From Erigeron canadensis (Eukaryota; Streptophyta; Magnoliopsida; Asterales; Asteraceae), in the NCBI RefSeq assembly GCF_010389155.1, contig NC_057762.1, positions 31,370,055 through 31,434,054 of the forward strand: 64,000 nucleotides of DNA. Reading direction: 5' to 3'. This document shows, piece by piece, positions 49,332 through 62,735 of this stretch. The number at the start of each line of letters is the position of its first letter. The stretch's first letter is position 1. The notes under the pieces are model-generated. The model saw only the letters and a program-made list of their open reading frames with translations, was not told the origin of the DNA and made no database searches. Made by a program: the position numbers and the translations under genes.

Positions 49332-52300
49332 ATATTCTTATCTCCATATATATATATATATACTACTATATAAAAATTATACCTCTATGTTGAAAAGTTT
49401 ATAATTTTGGGACATGCAAAATTACCATTTTATCCTTAAATAATTAACTTACACAATCATTTCATTATCTTTCAAAAGATATTCACTATCCTTAAAAATC
49501 AAATATCTTTTTTTCAATTACCTACATCACTTAACACCAACACCACCATATCGTAACTAATATCATCGTCACCGCATTGCACGTCATGCTCGTGTATATA
49601 TATATGAAAACCAAAGCCCCAAAGTGATAGGCACAAGAATCGTATCATACATTTATACAACAGTCCAAAAGTCAGATGACTTTGATAAGAGGTGGAGACA
49701 TGTGAAAACTACAAGTTTTGCATGTGATTTTTAAAATCACAATATTCTCCATTCCCAATCTATATGTCTCACCTTGATCTACTGCCACTTCCGAAATAAA
49801 CTCAGAAATTATTATTTTAACCAATATTTATATAAGTTTTATGTATATATTATCATTTTTATTTTATGGACAACAACAATAGTATTATAATATCTTAATG
49901 GAATCGATAAACCTTCTTAAAACAACAGTCCAAAAATCTTTTTAACTATTAGATGAAAATATGTCAAAAAAATCAGGGGTAAGTCAGTATGATTATATAC
50001 GAAAATTAGTAAAATGCATATGTTAACATCTTATAATTTAAAATAATTTTTAGGTTTACCTTTAAGAAAATTAATCATTTTTCATATCTTAATTGTAAAC
50101 ACTACAAAAGTTTACATCCTCATAGCAACACCCCACGAGATTTAAGGGGTGTTAGTACAATGGAAGGAGAAAATATAATGAGTAGACTTTGTTTGGTTGA
50201 TTATAACCTATATAAAATATTTTTACGTGAATAGTAAAGTTAGCTAGCAGGCAGCTGGCTCAACAGCCTGTCTGTCTGCTTAGAATTTTTTTCTTTTTTG
50301 TTTGTTAACGTAATGTGTGGATATCAACTTGCCTTATTTGGTTTATTTTTAATTATATCATTATTTTTAGGGTGCTAACGTTTTAGTCTTTCACATTTTA
50401 ACTATTAAATCCTTTAAGATTTTGAAATTAACCACTATAGTTTTATGTTTGATAATTCATGGTACTTAGCTTTAGTCTTTTTTATTTTCACCAAAGCTTC
50501 TAATTTTTATCTTTCAAGATAGTTTATAATTTTTTATTTCGCCATTAAAGATTTATGTTTTAAGATTTACGTATTGCTTAAAGATTTTTTTTTTTTTCTA
50601 ATGAGTAACAGTTGACATGTTAAAATTAATGACCCGGATTCAAGTTTGTGTTCGATCGTTATCCCCGACCAATGGCCGGGTATAACAGTGGTTATTATAA
50701 AAATTAGGAAAAAAAAGTAAAAAGGTGAAAATCATTTTCATTCCCTCCTTTATAAATTGTTGTGTATAAAGGAGAATATAGTTTTTTAATAATGTTATAT
50801 GTATTAAATTTAATTATTATAAAACTTTGTATATTTTTTTAAATATTTATTCTTTGAGTTTTTTTTAAATACTTAATTTTTTTCCAGTATTTTTATTTTT
50901 TTTTCTATTCTCTTATACCAAACACCTAGTGCATGTTACGTGTTATCAGATTATTCAGGCAATGTAGTTCTTGTTTGTGTTTTCAATCATTTTTATTTCG
51001 AGAGAAAAAATAAACTAAAAAATGGATGAACAGGTTAAACTATTTGGTTAATGAATCAATACAATCCTATTTTTAAAGCAATCTGAAATACATAATAAAT
51101 ATTGATCACATGATAAGTTATAATTCAAACAACATTATCACTCAAATTCTCATAACCATTACTACTTAACTAACAATATTAGATAATAATAAAATTATTT
51201 GGATATTCTTTTATGTTTTTATTTAACATTTATTACAGTATAGTATACAACTGTATAATGCATGTTTTGTTGTAGATTAAGCAGTTGTAGATATATCACT
51301 TTCGATATTATCTTTTAATTATTTTTATGAGATATAGATCCATTTCATTTCTTTATTATCTATATTTATAGTTATACTTTATTATATCTATATTTGTACG
51401 ACAATCCGTATTTATAGTTCTTTATTTCCGCCTATTTTCCTTATCTTTTGAATCTTTCCTTGTCTTTTTGTTACTTTTTATTTATCCATATCATGAATCT
51501 ACTATACATCACATCATACTATACTTTGTTATAAATACAAAATGAAAATGAAAAGAAAACTAAAAAATACACATATAATCCACACATATATATACCCGTC
51601 GACATAATTTTTTATTATTATTTCCATATTTTTCACATATACATATACATAAAAATAATAATATAAAATTAAAATATAATATAATGTAATCCACTCATTA
51701 AACACACACTCACACACATATAAATCATCTGTATCTAACATATCTATATCTATATATCTAAATAATAAAATAATATTATTATATCTATCATATATCTATA
51801 TCTACATGTACTTCCTGTTTTGTTCTGTCTCCATTCCTATTTCTGAAATTTGCCAGCTTTTCATTTGATCTCCCCTTCATATGATATTCATATTATTACT
51901 ATTTCATTATATTATTATTCTTCATTATATTATTCCTCTTCTTCAATCCCACACTCCATAACACACACACCTTCCAATTTTATTTATTTGCATTAAATTT
52001 TAGGTGAATTTCATTTAATTTGATCTCTTTTTGATAGGTTATTCATCCTAGCTTTCTATACACACACACACACACATATATATATACATGTAATTATATA
52101 TATATATATATATCATATATTGTGTATTGTGGTTTCTGTGTCTGAATGTTAATTGAAATAGATACATTCAAATTTAGGCCAATTATTTATATGTATATGT
52201 AGATATATACACACATATATATATATGTATGTATATATATTAGGGTTGTAGATTTAAGTATTTTGTTTTTATCTTTAGATATGAAATGATATAATTTAAA

Positions 52301-52573
52301 AATTAAAATTAGGGGGAAAAATGCATGTATATGTATATGTGTATGTGTATGTATAGATTAGGGTATGAGATTTGAGTGTGAATGTTGATGATTTGGTGTG
52401 GGGTGAATTGGTGAAGAATATAGTAAGAGGGGTGATAAGTGCAAACACGAAAGAATTTTTCGTGTTTGTAGGAAACGATAGGAGTGACGGATTCGACAAG
52501 TGAAAATAGGAGGGAGGTTGGTTGTGGAGCTGCTGGTCTGGAGTGCTTACTAAATATTGTCAGGGCCCTAAGA
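49332..52573. other. AT-rich intergenic and PP2C upstream region
   Basis: Very AT-rich with TA, CA and GTAT microsatellites (for example 52060-52115 and 52200-52240). The last part is presumably promoter and 5' UTR of the PP2C gene. Short upstream ATGs occur there (such as 52321). No other gene seen. Confidence 0.5.
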
Positions 52574-55191
52574 ATGGGGTCCTGCTTATCTGGCAGCGAA
52601 AGCAGGAGCCCTCACCCAAGCTCCCCAACCACACCTACTAGTTTTGGTGGTAAAAAGCGAAGGAATTCCAAGAAACGAACGTCTAGGAGTTCTTCGTTTA
52701 ATTCGCAGAGGGAAGATCACCTTCATCGGATTCCTGGCAGGATGTTTTTGAATGGTTCTAGTGATGTTGCTTCGCTTTTTACTCAACAAGGGAAAAAGGG
52801 TACCAATCAAGATGCCATGATTGTTTGGGAGGTTCGATCCTTGGCTTTATATCTTTTTGTTTTATTGATTGCTTCATGATTAGTAGTGGTAGTAGTAGTT
52901 CAACATTTAGTTTTTAGTAAAGTTTACGCCTTGTATACCGACTATACTCTTTTCCAGGTGTTACTTTTTTTTGTTAAAAAGTATTAGTGTGTAAGGTGGA
53001 GTTATGGTTTCTTTAAATGATTTTTGCAGTTTACGGTAATTGTATTGATCTTATTGAAGTTGACCTATAAACTACTTTTTGTTAAATTGATTAGTTTATT
53101 TTTCTCTTTGACCATATGATTATGAAATGACAGATTGGATGTTAATTGTGTTTTCATTTTGCATCTACCCGCATCTTGGTGAGTGTCCACTTTAGTATTG
53201 TATTTAGATTTTATTTGGAATTGTCCCCCTTGAATGTTTTTTTTAATGTTTCCTGTTTAAGTTAGACATGAAATCTATATAAGTTTGTTCTGTTCCATAT
53301 GGATATGTAGTATACGCTCACATGATTTGTATTATGAAAGTGAGTATGTCATATTGAATACTTAGAATAAGATATTTAGCTGTAGAAAAAAGGAGGGTAA
53401 AAGGTAGTGTTTGGTTGTGATTCTACTTTTGAAGCTGTACTAGTTAGATAATTGTGTCTTTGATTGCTTGACAAATTAATAAAATATTTAAGAAATTCAC
53501 AGATAAATAACCCGAAAGGACAGTTTTTTCTGAGAAAATTTTAGGAATAGATTTTTCGTGAAATGTCACTTTTAATCTATCAAGTTAGGTTCAGACAAGG
53601 GGTAAATAAGAGTCTTGTTGCCGTTAGTATGATTTTAATTATCTGACCCTAATTAACCCGAAGGAGAACCTGTTTATCTAAATGTTAAAAGTCATTATTG
53701 CAGCTTCAAATCATAATGGTCATATAATTACTTAGGAAATGCAAATACAAATGTCCTTATAATGGCTTGCAATCAACGTAGGAAATAATCTGAACTGTGC
53801 TTATCATCTTATTGTGTTTATGAGTTTGCTTCATATTGTTCACATCCTTACTATTGTATTATTACTTGTAAGACGTGCAAGAGGCTAATGCGATGCTTTT
53901 GCTTTCCAGAATTTTGGGTCAAGAACAGACACAGTCTTCTGTGGTGTGTTTGATGGTCATGGCCCTTTCGGTCACCTGGTTGCTAAGAGAGTGAGGGACT
54001 CCCTCCCCTTGAAGCTAAGTACAAATTGGGAAGTCAATGTCAAGGGTAGTAGCGATGTCCTGCGGGAATACACCCTTAATGAAGAAACACCTATTATTTC
54101 TGAGGATTCCCGGGCCTTTTTAGATCTTGAAATCAATACGAACCCTGAGAAATTGCAGGTGCTAAAGGATTCATTTCTGAAGGCTTTCAAAGTCATGGAC
54201 AGGGAACTGCGGATGTATGCTAATATTGACTGTTTCTGTAGCGGGACTACAGCAGTAACCCTGATTAAACAGGTTAGGTGATTGAACACATCCGAATTTT
54301 GAAGACCTGTGATTTTGGGATTTATTTTGATACTAAAAGTGAATGCTTTTTTGTTTGTTGTAGGGTCAGGATCTTATAATTGGAAATGTTGGGGATTCCA
54401 GAGCCATATTGTGCACTAGAGATAAAAATAATTCTCTTGTTGCTGTTCAGCTGACTGTGGATCTAAAACCAAATCTTCCAGGTTTCTTCCTCTCCTTGAT
54501 AAAGTTCATAACTGTTTAACCTTGTTATGTTGAAGTTTTTATTGGCTATGCCTTTTGATGTTAGTATTTTTAGGAAACATTGTTAAGATAGGAATAACAA
54601 AATACTTCCCAATAATTGATTATGCCCAAGTAGATCAAATTTGTATGATTTTAGAATTTTAGACTCCTTGAGTCCTTGTTTTACCCTTTTTTCATAATTA
54701 CTGACAAGTTAATCTCTAAACGAAATCATGCTTTACCTGCAAACATGATATCAAGTGGGTGTCTAGTTAGGTGTTTTGGAACTGACTAGCTCACCACTGC
54801 AACTTGAAGTCGGACAAATCTTTTTGAGGGATTGTATAAACATAATCTACTTTTAATTGGTTTATTGGATTATCTTTACCAAGGGTCAATAGAACTACTT
54901 GTTTACCATTATATCCCTGTTAAATGTTATTTTAGGGACTTGTATATCCATTGACAAATGAGTTATACTTTTTGACAAAATTATCATTTCTTCATTTCTT
55001 TTCTCGTATGAGTTATAAAACTGTAGTTTGCCAAACACAAATATCCGAATAGATTTTTACAACTTTAAACACCAACCACACATCCAATCACTAGTTTCAT
55101 AATGTACATCTGAACACTCCCTGGTGGGAATCTCTTATACTAATGAGTACTATTCAAGGTACTACACATACAATATTTTTTGTCACGTGAG

Positions 55192-55225
<34 letters not shown>

Positions 55226-56754
55226 TTCTCCTCCCCAAAAAATATAAAAATAATAATCCACCCCCACAAATGTGGAGGGTGGACTCGACCCAGGTAGATC
55301 CTCCTAAGGTCAAAGATCTTACCAATGGGCCACCAACCCCATTGGATTCATGATATCATTCTAAACCTTTAGACATAGCAACCTACTCACACATGCGCTT
55401 GATGAAAACAAACATGTGCTTGGGTCATATGGCTAAGTTAGCCGAACTCACGAATATGCCTAATGAATTCTAAATTTGTATATGCTTTAAAAAAATTCTA
55501 AAGGAAGATTAGAGAATATTTTGAGACTTTCTAAATGCTATATGCTTAATATTTCTAATTTGTGGATGCAATATATATGTAATCGATTTGTTTGTTTAAA
55601 TATCTTTACAGCGGAAGCAGAACGTATTCGGAAATGCAAAGGGCGAGTTTTTGCCCTTCAAGATGAACCTGATGTCACTAGGGTTTGGCTACCTAACTAC
55701 GACTCTCCTGGCCTAGCCATGGCTCGTGCTTTCGGGGACTTTTGCCTCAAAGATTTTGGTCTCATCTCTGTCCCCGATATCTTTTATCGTCATTTAACCG
55801 AAGATGACCAGTTTGTCGTCTTGGCAACTGACGGGGTATGAATATTATCAGCATCTTAAAACATTTATCACGGGTGTTTGGATTTGTGTTTTCAGTATTT
55901 TAAATTCTAAGGTTATAGTCGATTCATACCAGGTACAACAGAATCGTTTATTGAAAGGGAAAGTAAAATTACAAAATGACCCTTATTTCAACCTAATATG
56001 AGGCTTTCATTTCTGTTTCGGTCTATCTTATAATAAAACCTTTTTTGGGCATTTTATCTGATAATTTTGAAGTATCTGATCATTTGATTTTACAACTTCA
56101 AACTGCGAAGGCAAATCCAAACGTTATTTTCTAGTTTCCACTGCTCATTTCGTGTGATAATTCTGATTACTGCTATTTGATATCAACGTTTTACCCTCAA
56201 AACATGAATCCATACACCCCCTTGTAATCATTTCTATGTATTTACTGTTATTCGGGTCGATATGTCAGATTTGGGATGTGCTCACAAACAAAGATGTAGT
56301 CAATATTGTAGCCTCTGCTGAAACACGTTCTTGTGCGGCTCAAGCAGTGGTTGAGTCAGCGGTACGTGCTTGGAAGTACAAGTACCCAACTTCTAAAGTT
56401 GATGACTGTGCAGTTGTTTGCCTATTTCTTACCCCGCATCCGGAAAACGTCTCCACTGCTTCAGCTACTGACATGGCTACTTCCATTGAGAAAAACGAGC
56501 CGGTTTCCTTGAAACCTAGTGATACAGTTACTGTTCAAACTGGTGAAGCGTTGCAAGGAGATGGAAGCGATGCAGATGATGATGACGACCTTGCTGGAAA
56601 CCTAGAAGAGGATAAGGAAACCATGAACGACGAAGGTGTAATTGACTGGTCCGCCCTTGAAGGTGTTTCTCGTGTCAACACATTGTTAACTTTGCCACGG
56701 TTTGTGCCTGAAGAGGCAGAAAAACAAACACCGGAACAGAAAAAGACCAATTGA
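52574..56754 (+). CDS. Protein phosphatase 2C (clade E-like, probably membrane-anchored)
   Basis: Five exons: 52574-52831, 53910-54272, 54364-54481, 55612-55835, 56269-56754 (TGA); 482 residues. ATG 52574 gives MGSCLSGSES, a myristoylation plus Cys-palmitoylation type start, so attachment to membrane is likely. Catalytic motifs in order: GKKGTNQDAMIVWENFGSRT (metal Asp), VFCGVFDGHGPFGH, CSGTTAVTLI, IIGNVGDSRAIL, VDLKPNLP, LAMARAFGDFCLKDFG, FVVLATDGIWDVLTN, VDDCAVVCLFL. All metal-binding Asp/Gly residues are present. The C-terminus is an acidic tail (Asp run near 56570) ending VNTLLTLPRFVPEEAEK. It is a Mg/Mn-dependent Ser/Thr phosphatase resembling the Arabidopsis PPC6-type PP2Cs. Substrate not deducible. 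Confidence 0.95.
55197..55225 (+). repeat. C29 homopolymer in a PP2C intron
   Basis: 29 consecutive C bases stand next to a SINE relic. The related SINE at 22282 has only a short C run at the matching place, so this one seems to have expanded. The exact length may be a sequencing estimate. Confidence 0.7.
55226..55346 (-). mobile_element. SINE fragment in PP2C intron 3
   Basis: On the minus strand: CCAATGGGGTTGGTGGCCCA, 'ttggtaagatctttgacctt', GGTCGAGTCCACC, 'tgtgggggtgg'. It matches the SINE at 22282-22516 and the one near 63600. The part beyond the C29 run is missing or rearranged. Confidence 0.65.
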
Positions 56755-57369
56755 GGACAGGTTTCGGGATTTCCGTTCCAATCTATTGTTTCTTTGTTCA
56801 AATATTAGAAGAAAAAAGGAGAAAAAGAACGAAAATGAAGCAGAAAAAAAAGGAACAAAGCCTCGACTGTATTAGAGTGTCGGGGCCAAATTGATATTTT
56901 TGTAAAAGCAGCAGTGCTTCTTGGGTAAAATTTAATTTCAATTTATTTTATGTTTTTGTTTTGCTAAAGTTATGCCATTTGTTAATCAAATAATAATGTA
57001 ATTCAATTTTTATATATTTCATAATTTGATTTTTATGATCAAATAAAAGTAGAAAACCTTGCGTGGATGGTGATTCATAATTAGTATCAATGATTTTGTA
57101 TCAGTTCCTTTCGTGTATTTATCTACTTAATTTACAAAATTCACTTGTAGTATAAGTTGTCCTACTCTGTTTTCGGCAAACTCAACAGCCCATCCATGTG
57201 GTCCAGAAGCCATGGCCTAAGAGTTAAGACCACCCTCCAATAATGCTCCAGCTAGGGTATCAGGGCCCCCTAGCCAAGCCATGATTATCGATTTCTAAAG
57301 AAGATAACTGAGCAATTTACCTGCAGAATAAGTACAGTAACTAGTTTATATAATTATATCATAGATAGA

Positions 57370-59050
57370 TTATAAGATGTCAACTTGGTATGTAACTTGA
57401 TCGAGAAACAGATCGACCAGCTGGCCCCTGACGAAATCCTTAGGCTTATCAGCAAAGATATCCCGAACAATGATGCTACTAAGGTCACCAAAGCACCGTC
57501 AAGCTCGCCCAGAAAAACCCCAACATTGGTGATATGTCTCGATTTATACAAATTTCTCACATCTTATTTGGACGTTTTAGACACGTTTAATAGCCGTTTA
57601 TACATGTTTTGTGGTGCTTTATGGTATTTGCTAGTGATTTCAGGTCTAAAGCAAGTTTATCGCTCACAAATGGTAGAAAACGACTTAGGAAAGGTCCATA
57701 TGCACTAACGGATGAGTATCGGTGAAGAACGAAGCTGAAATGGCGAGTCCAGGCAAAACTAGCGGCGCGAGCCACTGAACAAAGTCCAGTAACGGTGCTA
57801 GTCTGGTGGCTAGCGGCGCGAGTTTCAAGGTTCGTTGACCAGAGTTGTTCAAAAATACTCCTAGCGGCGGGAGGAAAAGTGCTAGCGGCGCGAGATCGAG
57901 TTGACATGTCGATTTTCTCTCTCTTGGGGTATAAATACCACCCACAACTCAACCATAACCCTAATCTTGGACACTTTAGCTCACACACTTATACTCCAGC
58001 CGTTTTTCAAGGTTTTCTAATGGTTTTCATCACTCCAACATCATTTGAAGACTTGAAGACTAATTTTGGCTCTTATTACTCATTGTAGCTCGATTGTAAC
58101 CTCGATTTGGATTATTACTTCATATTTGGTATATTATGTCTTCCTTTTTATTTGAATCTTTAGCTCTTAACATTATGAGTAGTTAAATCTTTATACATCT
58201 ATGAAGATGAAGTGAAACAATTAGTTATGGTTGCATGATATTTTGAATTCAAGTTGGTTTTACTTAACATTTTGTCAAGATCTTAATGAAGTGATTTCTT
58301 TTACTTAAACTTGTGTTCTTGGTGATATTTGTGTTCTTCGATAGTGATACTAGTTGAATGCAAAAATTATTTTAGTTATTTGTCTATGAATAACTCTTGC
58401 TAGATCATGGTATGATAGTAAAGAATACAAGTCTAATAGAAATCACTTTGTTAAGTGGATTTAACGGTTGGTGGTACCACGTTTCTTTCACAAAGATAAA
58501 ATTGTTATTTAAATAATCAATCAAACTAGTTAGTTCAACGAATTGTAATAGGGTTGGTGGTACCACTTGTTGCAAGGAATTGAGTTGAGTAGGTGATTTA
58601 GTCGATTTTACAAACGTAGTGCGCCCGTTTGTGTTGTTTTGTTGTCACGATTATCATCACCAACATTAACGAATTTTGAGCTTAACCTATATGCAACCTA
58701 GACTTTTTGTGTAGTGGATTCGACATAGATGGCTTTTTAGTTATTGTTTACACTAAAACCATTTTCGATTAATTCCTCGGAATTACTAACTTGCTTTAAT
58801 TTCGGCAAAATAACTTTTCTAAACGCAAAGTGACAATTCGGTCACAAACCAAACTTTTCTTGATTTACATTTTTACAACCTTAAGTACAACATTCAGTCC
58901 TTGTGTTCGATCTTGGTCTTGCTAGTTAGCTATATTACATATGAACAAACGGGTACACTGCCCATAAGTGTGTTGTAGTCAGTTAGCGGTAGATCTTGTT
59001 ATAAATTTTTAAACTAGATTTCGCACGTCAATCGGCAATTGATAAGTAGG
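57370..59050 (+). mobile_element. Degraded LTR retrotransposon: LTR-like region and leader
   Basis: A promoter-like TATAAATACC (about 57940) is followed by sequence ending in 'tccttgtgttcgatcttgg' (58901-58919) and 'gggtacactgcccataagtg', wording typical of plant LTR-element leaders. Four copies of CTAGCGGCGSGAG lie at 57759, 57810, 57861 and 57882. No gag or pol was found, so only an LTR/leader remnant is inferred. Ends not defined. Confidence 0.45.
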
Positions 59051-59608
59051 ACCAAAAGGAACTCATCTGTAGTCTATACTAGAAGGAGCATGAGTAGCTT
59101 TGTCATTTTGAATTATCAGACAAATCATTGAATATGGTAATACCCTTTTAAGTCATTTTAATTGATGCATCATAGTATATGTTATTTAACCATTTTAATA
59201 TTTTAATCACTTCGTATAACATGATGATACAAAGCAAGATTTTTGGAGTATATTGTAGTTGATAAAAATTGAGTAAGACCCTGTTATATTATATAATCTT
59301 GGATGAAGTTAGTAAACTGATAGAATTTATAATAGACCCTCAAGAGTTTACATGAATGAAATGAAATTACAGTCTTGGTCATCATTTCGTACACGTATTG
59401 GGGGCAAGTGCACCATTATTTATCTTTGTTCAAAAGTTCAAAAACACAAAACATGATTGTAAACATGTCGACCGAAAACACCACATAATACACAAACCAA
59501 ACAATCGAAAACACAACAAATTACACATAATAACAGTAAATTACACCCCCAAAACCCAAGTCAACCCATCTTTATTACAGAAATTGTAGCATAACCAAGA
59601 CCGTCTTT

Positions 59609-61754
59609 CTAGTAATCTTCTGGAGCTAGCGGCTGATGGTGCGTGTGAACAGGCTGCTCCGGCTGTATTATCCCGAACTCATAGATCAAACCTGCTATTG
59701 CAGCCCCGATGAATGGCCCAATCCAGTACACCCAATGGTTATCCCACCTCCAGCCCACCAACGAGGGACCAAAAGCTCTTGCTGGATTCATTGCTGCCCC
59801 AGAGAAAGGCCCTCCAACCAGGATATTAGCACCCACGATTAAGGCGATGGCTAGCGGTGCTATAGTTCCCAATGTTCCTCGTTTGTGGTCGATAGCGGTT
59901 GCAAAAACGGTGTAAACTAACCCGAATGTTAGCACAACCTCCATTATTACAGCATTCAAGTTTCCGACACCTGTAGCCACTGAAAACCCGACGGGTCTCT
60001 GCAAAAGAGTGAACATATATCAAAAAACAGATCCTGCATCTTTGCTGATTTTTTATCTACGATAGAAAAATGTTATCTAACTAGTACTTTATGACACCAC
60101 ATAAGCAATATATTTTAGGTGTTGGATAATCGGTTACTGGCTAGTCCTAATTAAACAGGGTCAAGTGTATGACATGTATCAACTTGTATGTGCTACCAAA
60201 CTTCTAAACATGATTTCTCCAGTTTGCATCACGAGTAAAATATCCGCTATGTGATTGTATACAATTAACTTGACTTACGTTTTAGAGGTTCATTATGTTG
60301 CCTTCCTAATTATATAGGTCGGGCTATAAACCATTTCAACTTTTTATATAGTTTTTGATGTCGACTAAAATATAAATAATTTAAACTTTACTAAAACCAT
60401 TAGAATATTAAAGATACGTACAGTTGGTTTATTGGCCTTTTATGTAATTGAAAACTTAAGGTACGTACAATGGAAGTGTTTGTAGCCGTTTACAATCATA
60501 AAGGACTAGTCATATACCCGACAATTATTAATGTAAAAACAACTCATGTAAGAGGAGGGCAATGCAGCTATTTAAGACTGAAGGGTACATTTTGTAAGTT
60601 AAGTTCATTAAAGGTATTAAAAGTATTTCAAAACGATGTTACAAATAGTGAATAAAAAGGAAGGGCTATATTTTAATTTTATAAAAACTTGGTTGAAAAA
60701 AAAATCGAAAGGTTTCAAATGGTAAGTATAGATAAATATAAATATAAATGTGCATAATAAGAATGGTATATGTATATACCATGCCATCGGTAGCTAGGCG
60801 AAGTAACAAAGAAGCGACAACGGCACCGAGAAGCTGAGCAACCCAGTAGTATATGGCCCTAACCACCGAAACTCTGCCCGCGACAAGAGTACCGAAGGTC
60901 ACCGCCGGGTTAATATGTCCGCCGGACACATTCAAACTCGAAGCCACCGCAGCAAACAAAGCCAAGGCGTGTGCCAACGCCACCATTAACAACCCCGAAG
61001 CTCCCAATACATGATCCCCATACATCCTATCTGCATGCCCATGCGATGATGCATGTTACATATAAAGTTTATTAAACAAATAAATCAAAAGGTAAATCTA
61101 TAAAATAAATGTTTACATTTTTATAAAACGACTTTTTTGAACATTTGATACGACCCACCAACCAATGGGTGGGTGGGTGGAGTTTGTAGGGACTGTCTGG
61201 TTCTCAAAATTCATTGGAATCCAGTAAAATGAAATTTAAAATTTCTCATGTTAACCTCACAATGAAAAACATTATATCCTCTTTCATTAGAAGTATTTTG
61301 CTTTGAGTATTCAAAGTCTTAATCTCTAAACTTTGACCTTCAATATACTTTTTGTGTTATATAAAATTTGATAAAAATTATATCATTGAAAACACTTTTA
61401 AAACACAATTAATTCGTATAACTTATGAAAAAAATTAATTATTAACGGTCAAAAGTTGCAAAAGTTAAACTTTGAAAATTCAAAAACATGACACTTCTAA
61501 TCTAATGGGAAGTTAGAGTATATTTTAAGAACCAAACAGCCCTTTAGTCCTCATATATATAATGACAAGTAGAAACTAATATCGTCAAGGCAAAGTTTTA
61601 GGTGAAATAAGTAGTAGTTCATACTTAGTGCTAAAAGTGAGCCTTCGGCCGCGAAAACGAACATAAAGGTTGACAAAAATTCGGACAAGGTTGCGCGTGC
61701 GGAATCCGGGTGGGTGGCTTCATCCGCCCGTCCAATTGCGTATTGACGCGGCAT
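59609..61754 (-). CDS. TIP3: Tonoplast intrinsic protein, TIP3 type (seed aquaporin)
   Basis: Three exons in coding order: 61754-61625, 61030-60780, 59998-59609 (TAG); 256 residues, the usual length. Six membrane segments and both pore loops are present: [11 protein letters not shown] and [11 protein letters not shown]. The start [20 protein letters not shown] and the end HQPLAPEDY are the hallmarks of the TIP3 (alpha/beta-TIP) subgroup of seed protein-storage vacuoles. It transports water across the vacuole membrane. The exon 1/2 junction uses an AA/GTATGA donor; with acceptor GCAG/ATAGG it gives LALNRMYGDH. Upstream RY and ABRE motifs fit seed expression. Confidence 0.93.
61189..61545. mobile_element. 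MITE with GGGCTGTTTGGTTCT-like ends, TIP3 intron 1
   Basis: Left GGGACTGTCTGGTTCTCAAAA and right (reversed) GGGCTGTTTGGTTCTTAAAA are imperfect inverted copies about 355 bp apart. Such GGGCTGTTTGG ends are common among hAT-type MITEs. Target duplication not clear. Confidence 0.5.
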
Positions 61755-62021
61755 ACTTTCTTTTTTCTTTCTTTCTTTCTAGTTCAAATATATTGTATGT
61801 ATAACTTTGGATCAAGCTAGTCACAACGATATAGGATGGATAAAATGAAGAAAAGTGTGTAACTAAAGTTTGGATATAAAAGATGGTATTAACTATATCG
61901 GTTGAAAATGATAGATATATAAATAATTTTGTGGATTGATGAGATAGGAATGAAGAAGGTGGTGGTGAGTGAATGGGGTTTTTAAAATCGGTGTGATGAA
62001 AGCTCAAATTAGAACAGCATT

Positions 62022-62140
62022 TGCATGGACACTTGTGTGAAGAATGCTTCACGGTTTGACACGTAAGTATGTGTGTTGTCACGATTCTCAAGTCCAAGGT
62101 GACCTTCCTCCATTTTGAAAATTTTGTTTTGTTTTGCATG
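62022..62140 (-). promoter_or_regulatory. RY and ABRE motifs upstream of TIP3
   Basis: Reading the minus strand, CATGCA (RY core) occurs at 62140-62135 and 62027-62022, and ACGTGTC (ABRE type) at 62064-62058. These are about 270-385 bp upstream of the TIP3 ATG. RY is bound by B3 factors ABI3/FUS3/LEC2 and ABRE by bZIP factors, both drivers of seed-maturation genes. Activity is inferred from sequence only. Confidence 0.55.
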
Positions 62141-62451
62141 AAGAGATAACTTAGAAAGGAGTTTGGTTTGATCTAATCGGTGTATATATTATTTGTGTTT
62201 TTTTTTTGGGGGGGACTTTCTGGTTCACGTTTACATTCTATCGAGATTTTGTATGTTTACTATTTGATAGTTATTTATTATTTATGACTCTTTAGTTTAT
62301 TCTTTTGTGAAAGTTGTCATGGGTTGGTAGACTTTGTGGGGTTTTTTAGATTGTGTAGGTTGTCTTTAATTTGATGTTGTTGGAGCCTTTTGGGCCATAT
62401 GGATTTTGTGACTTCAAAAGATAGTTAAAGCTTTACTACTTTTAAGGTCGT

Positions 62452-62735
62452 GTTTGTTTGATAGAATTTTATGAAATCTGATGGAATTACAATTAAATTT
62501 CATTTTTTAGTGCGTTTGTTTGTTCAGAGAAGAAGAAATTTTATTCCATAGGAATGTAAACATTCCATCATTTGATGAAATCTCCATTCTATGGGGATGG
62601 AGGAAGACATTCTTTCCGTCACTTGAATTCTCAAAAAATCAAATACATTCTGTCAAATTCCATTCTTTCAAATTATAATTCATTCAAAAGATTCTATTTC
62701 TTTTAAAAACATTATGTGAACCAAACGCGCCTTAA
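62452..62735. mobile_element. MITE with AAGGCGCGTTTGG-like ends
   Basis: Left AAGGTCGTGTTTGTTTG and right (reversed) AAGGCGCGTTTGGTTC are inverted copies about 280 bp apart. Internal 'ggaattt' and 'aaattcc' phrases are also inverted. No target duplication confirmed. Confidence 0.5.

Noticed and set aside
52484..52573. N-terminal extension of the PP2C
   Set aside because: The extension has no ATG at its start, and MGSCLS at 52574 is the family-typical acylated start.
57385..58088. Protein-coding gene suggested by overlapping open frames on both strands
   Set aside because: The frames have no domain, include the CTAGCGGCG repeats, and overlap an LTR-like region.
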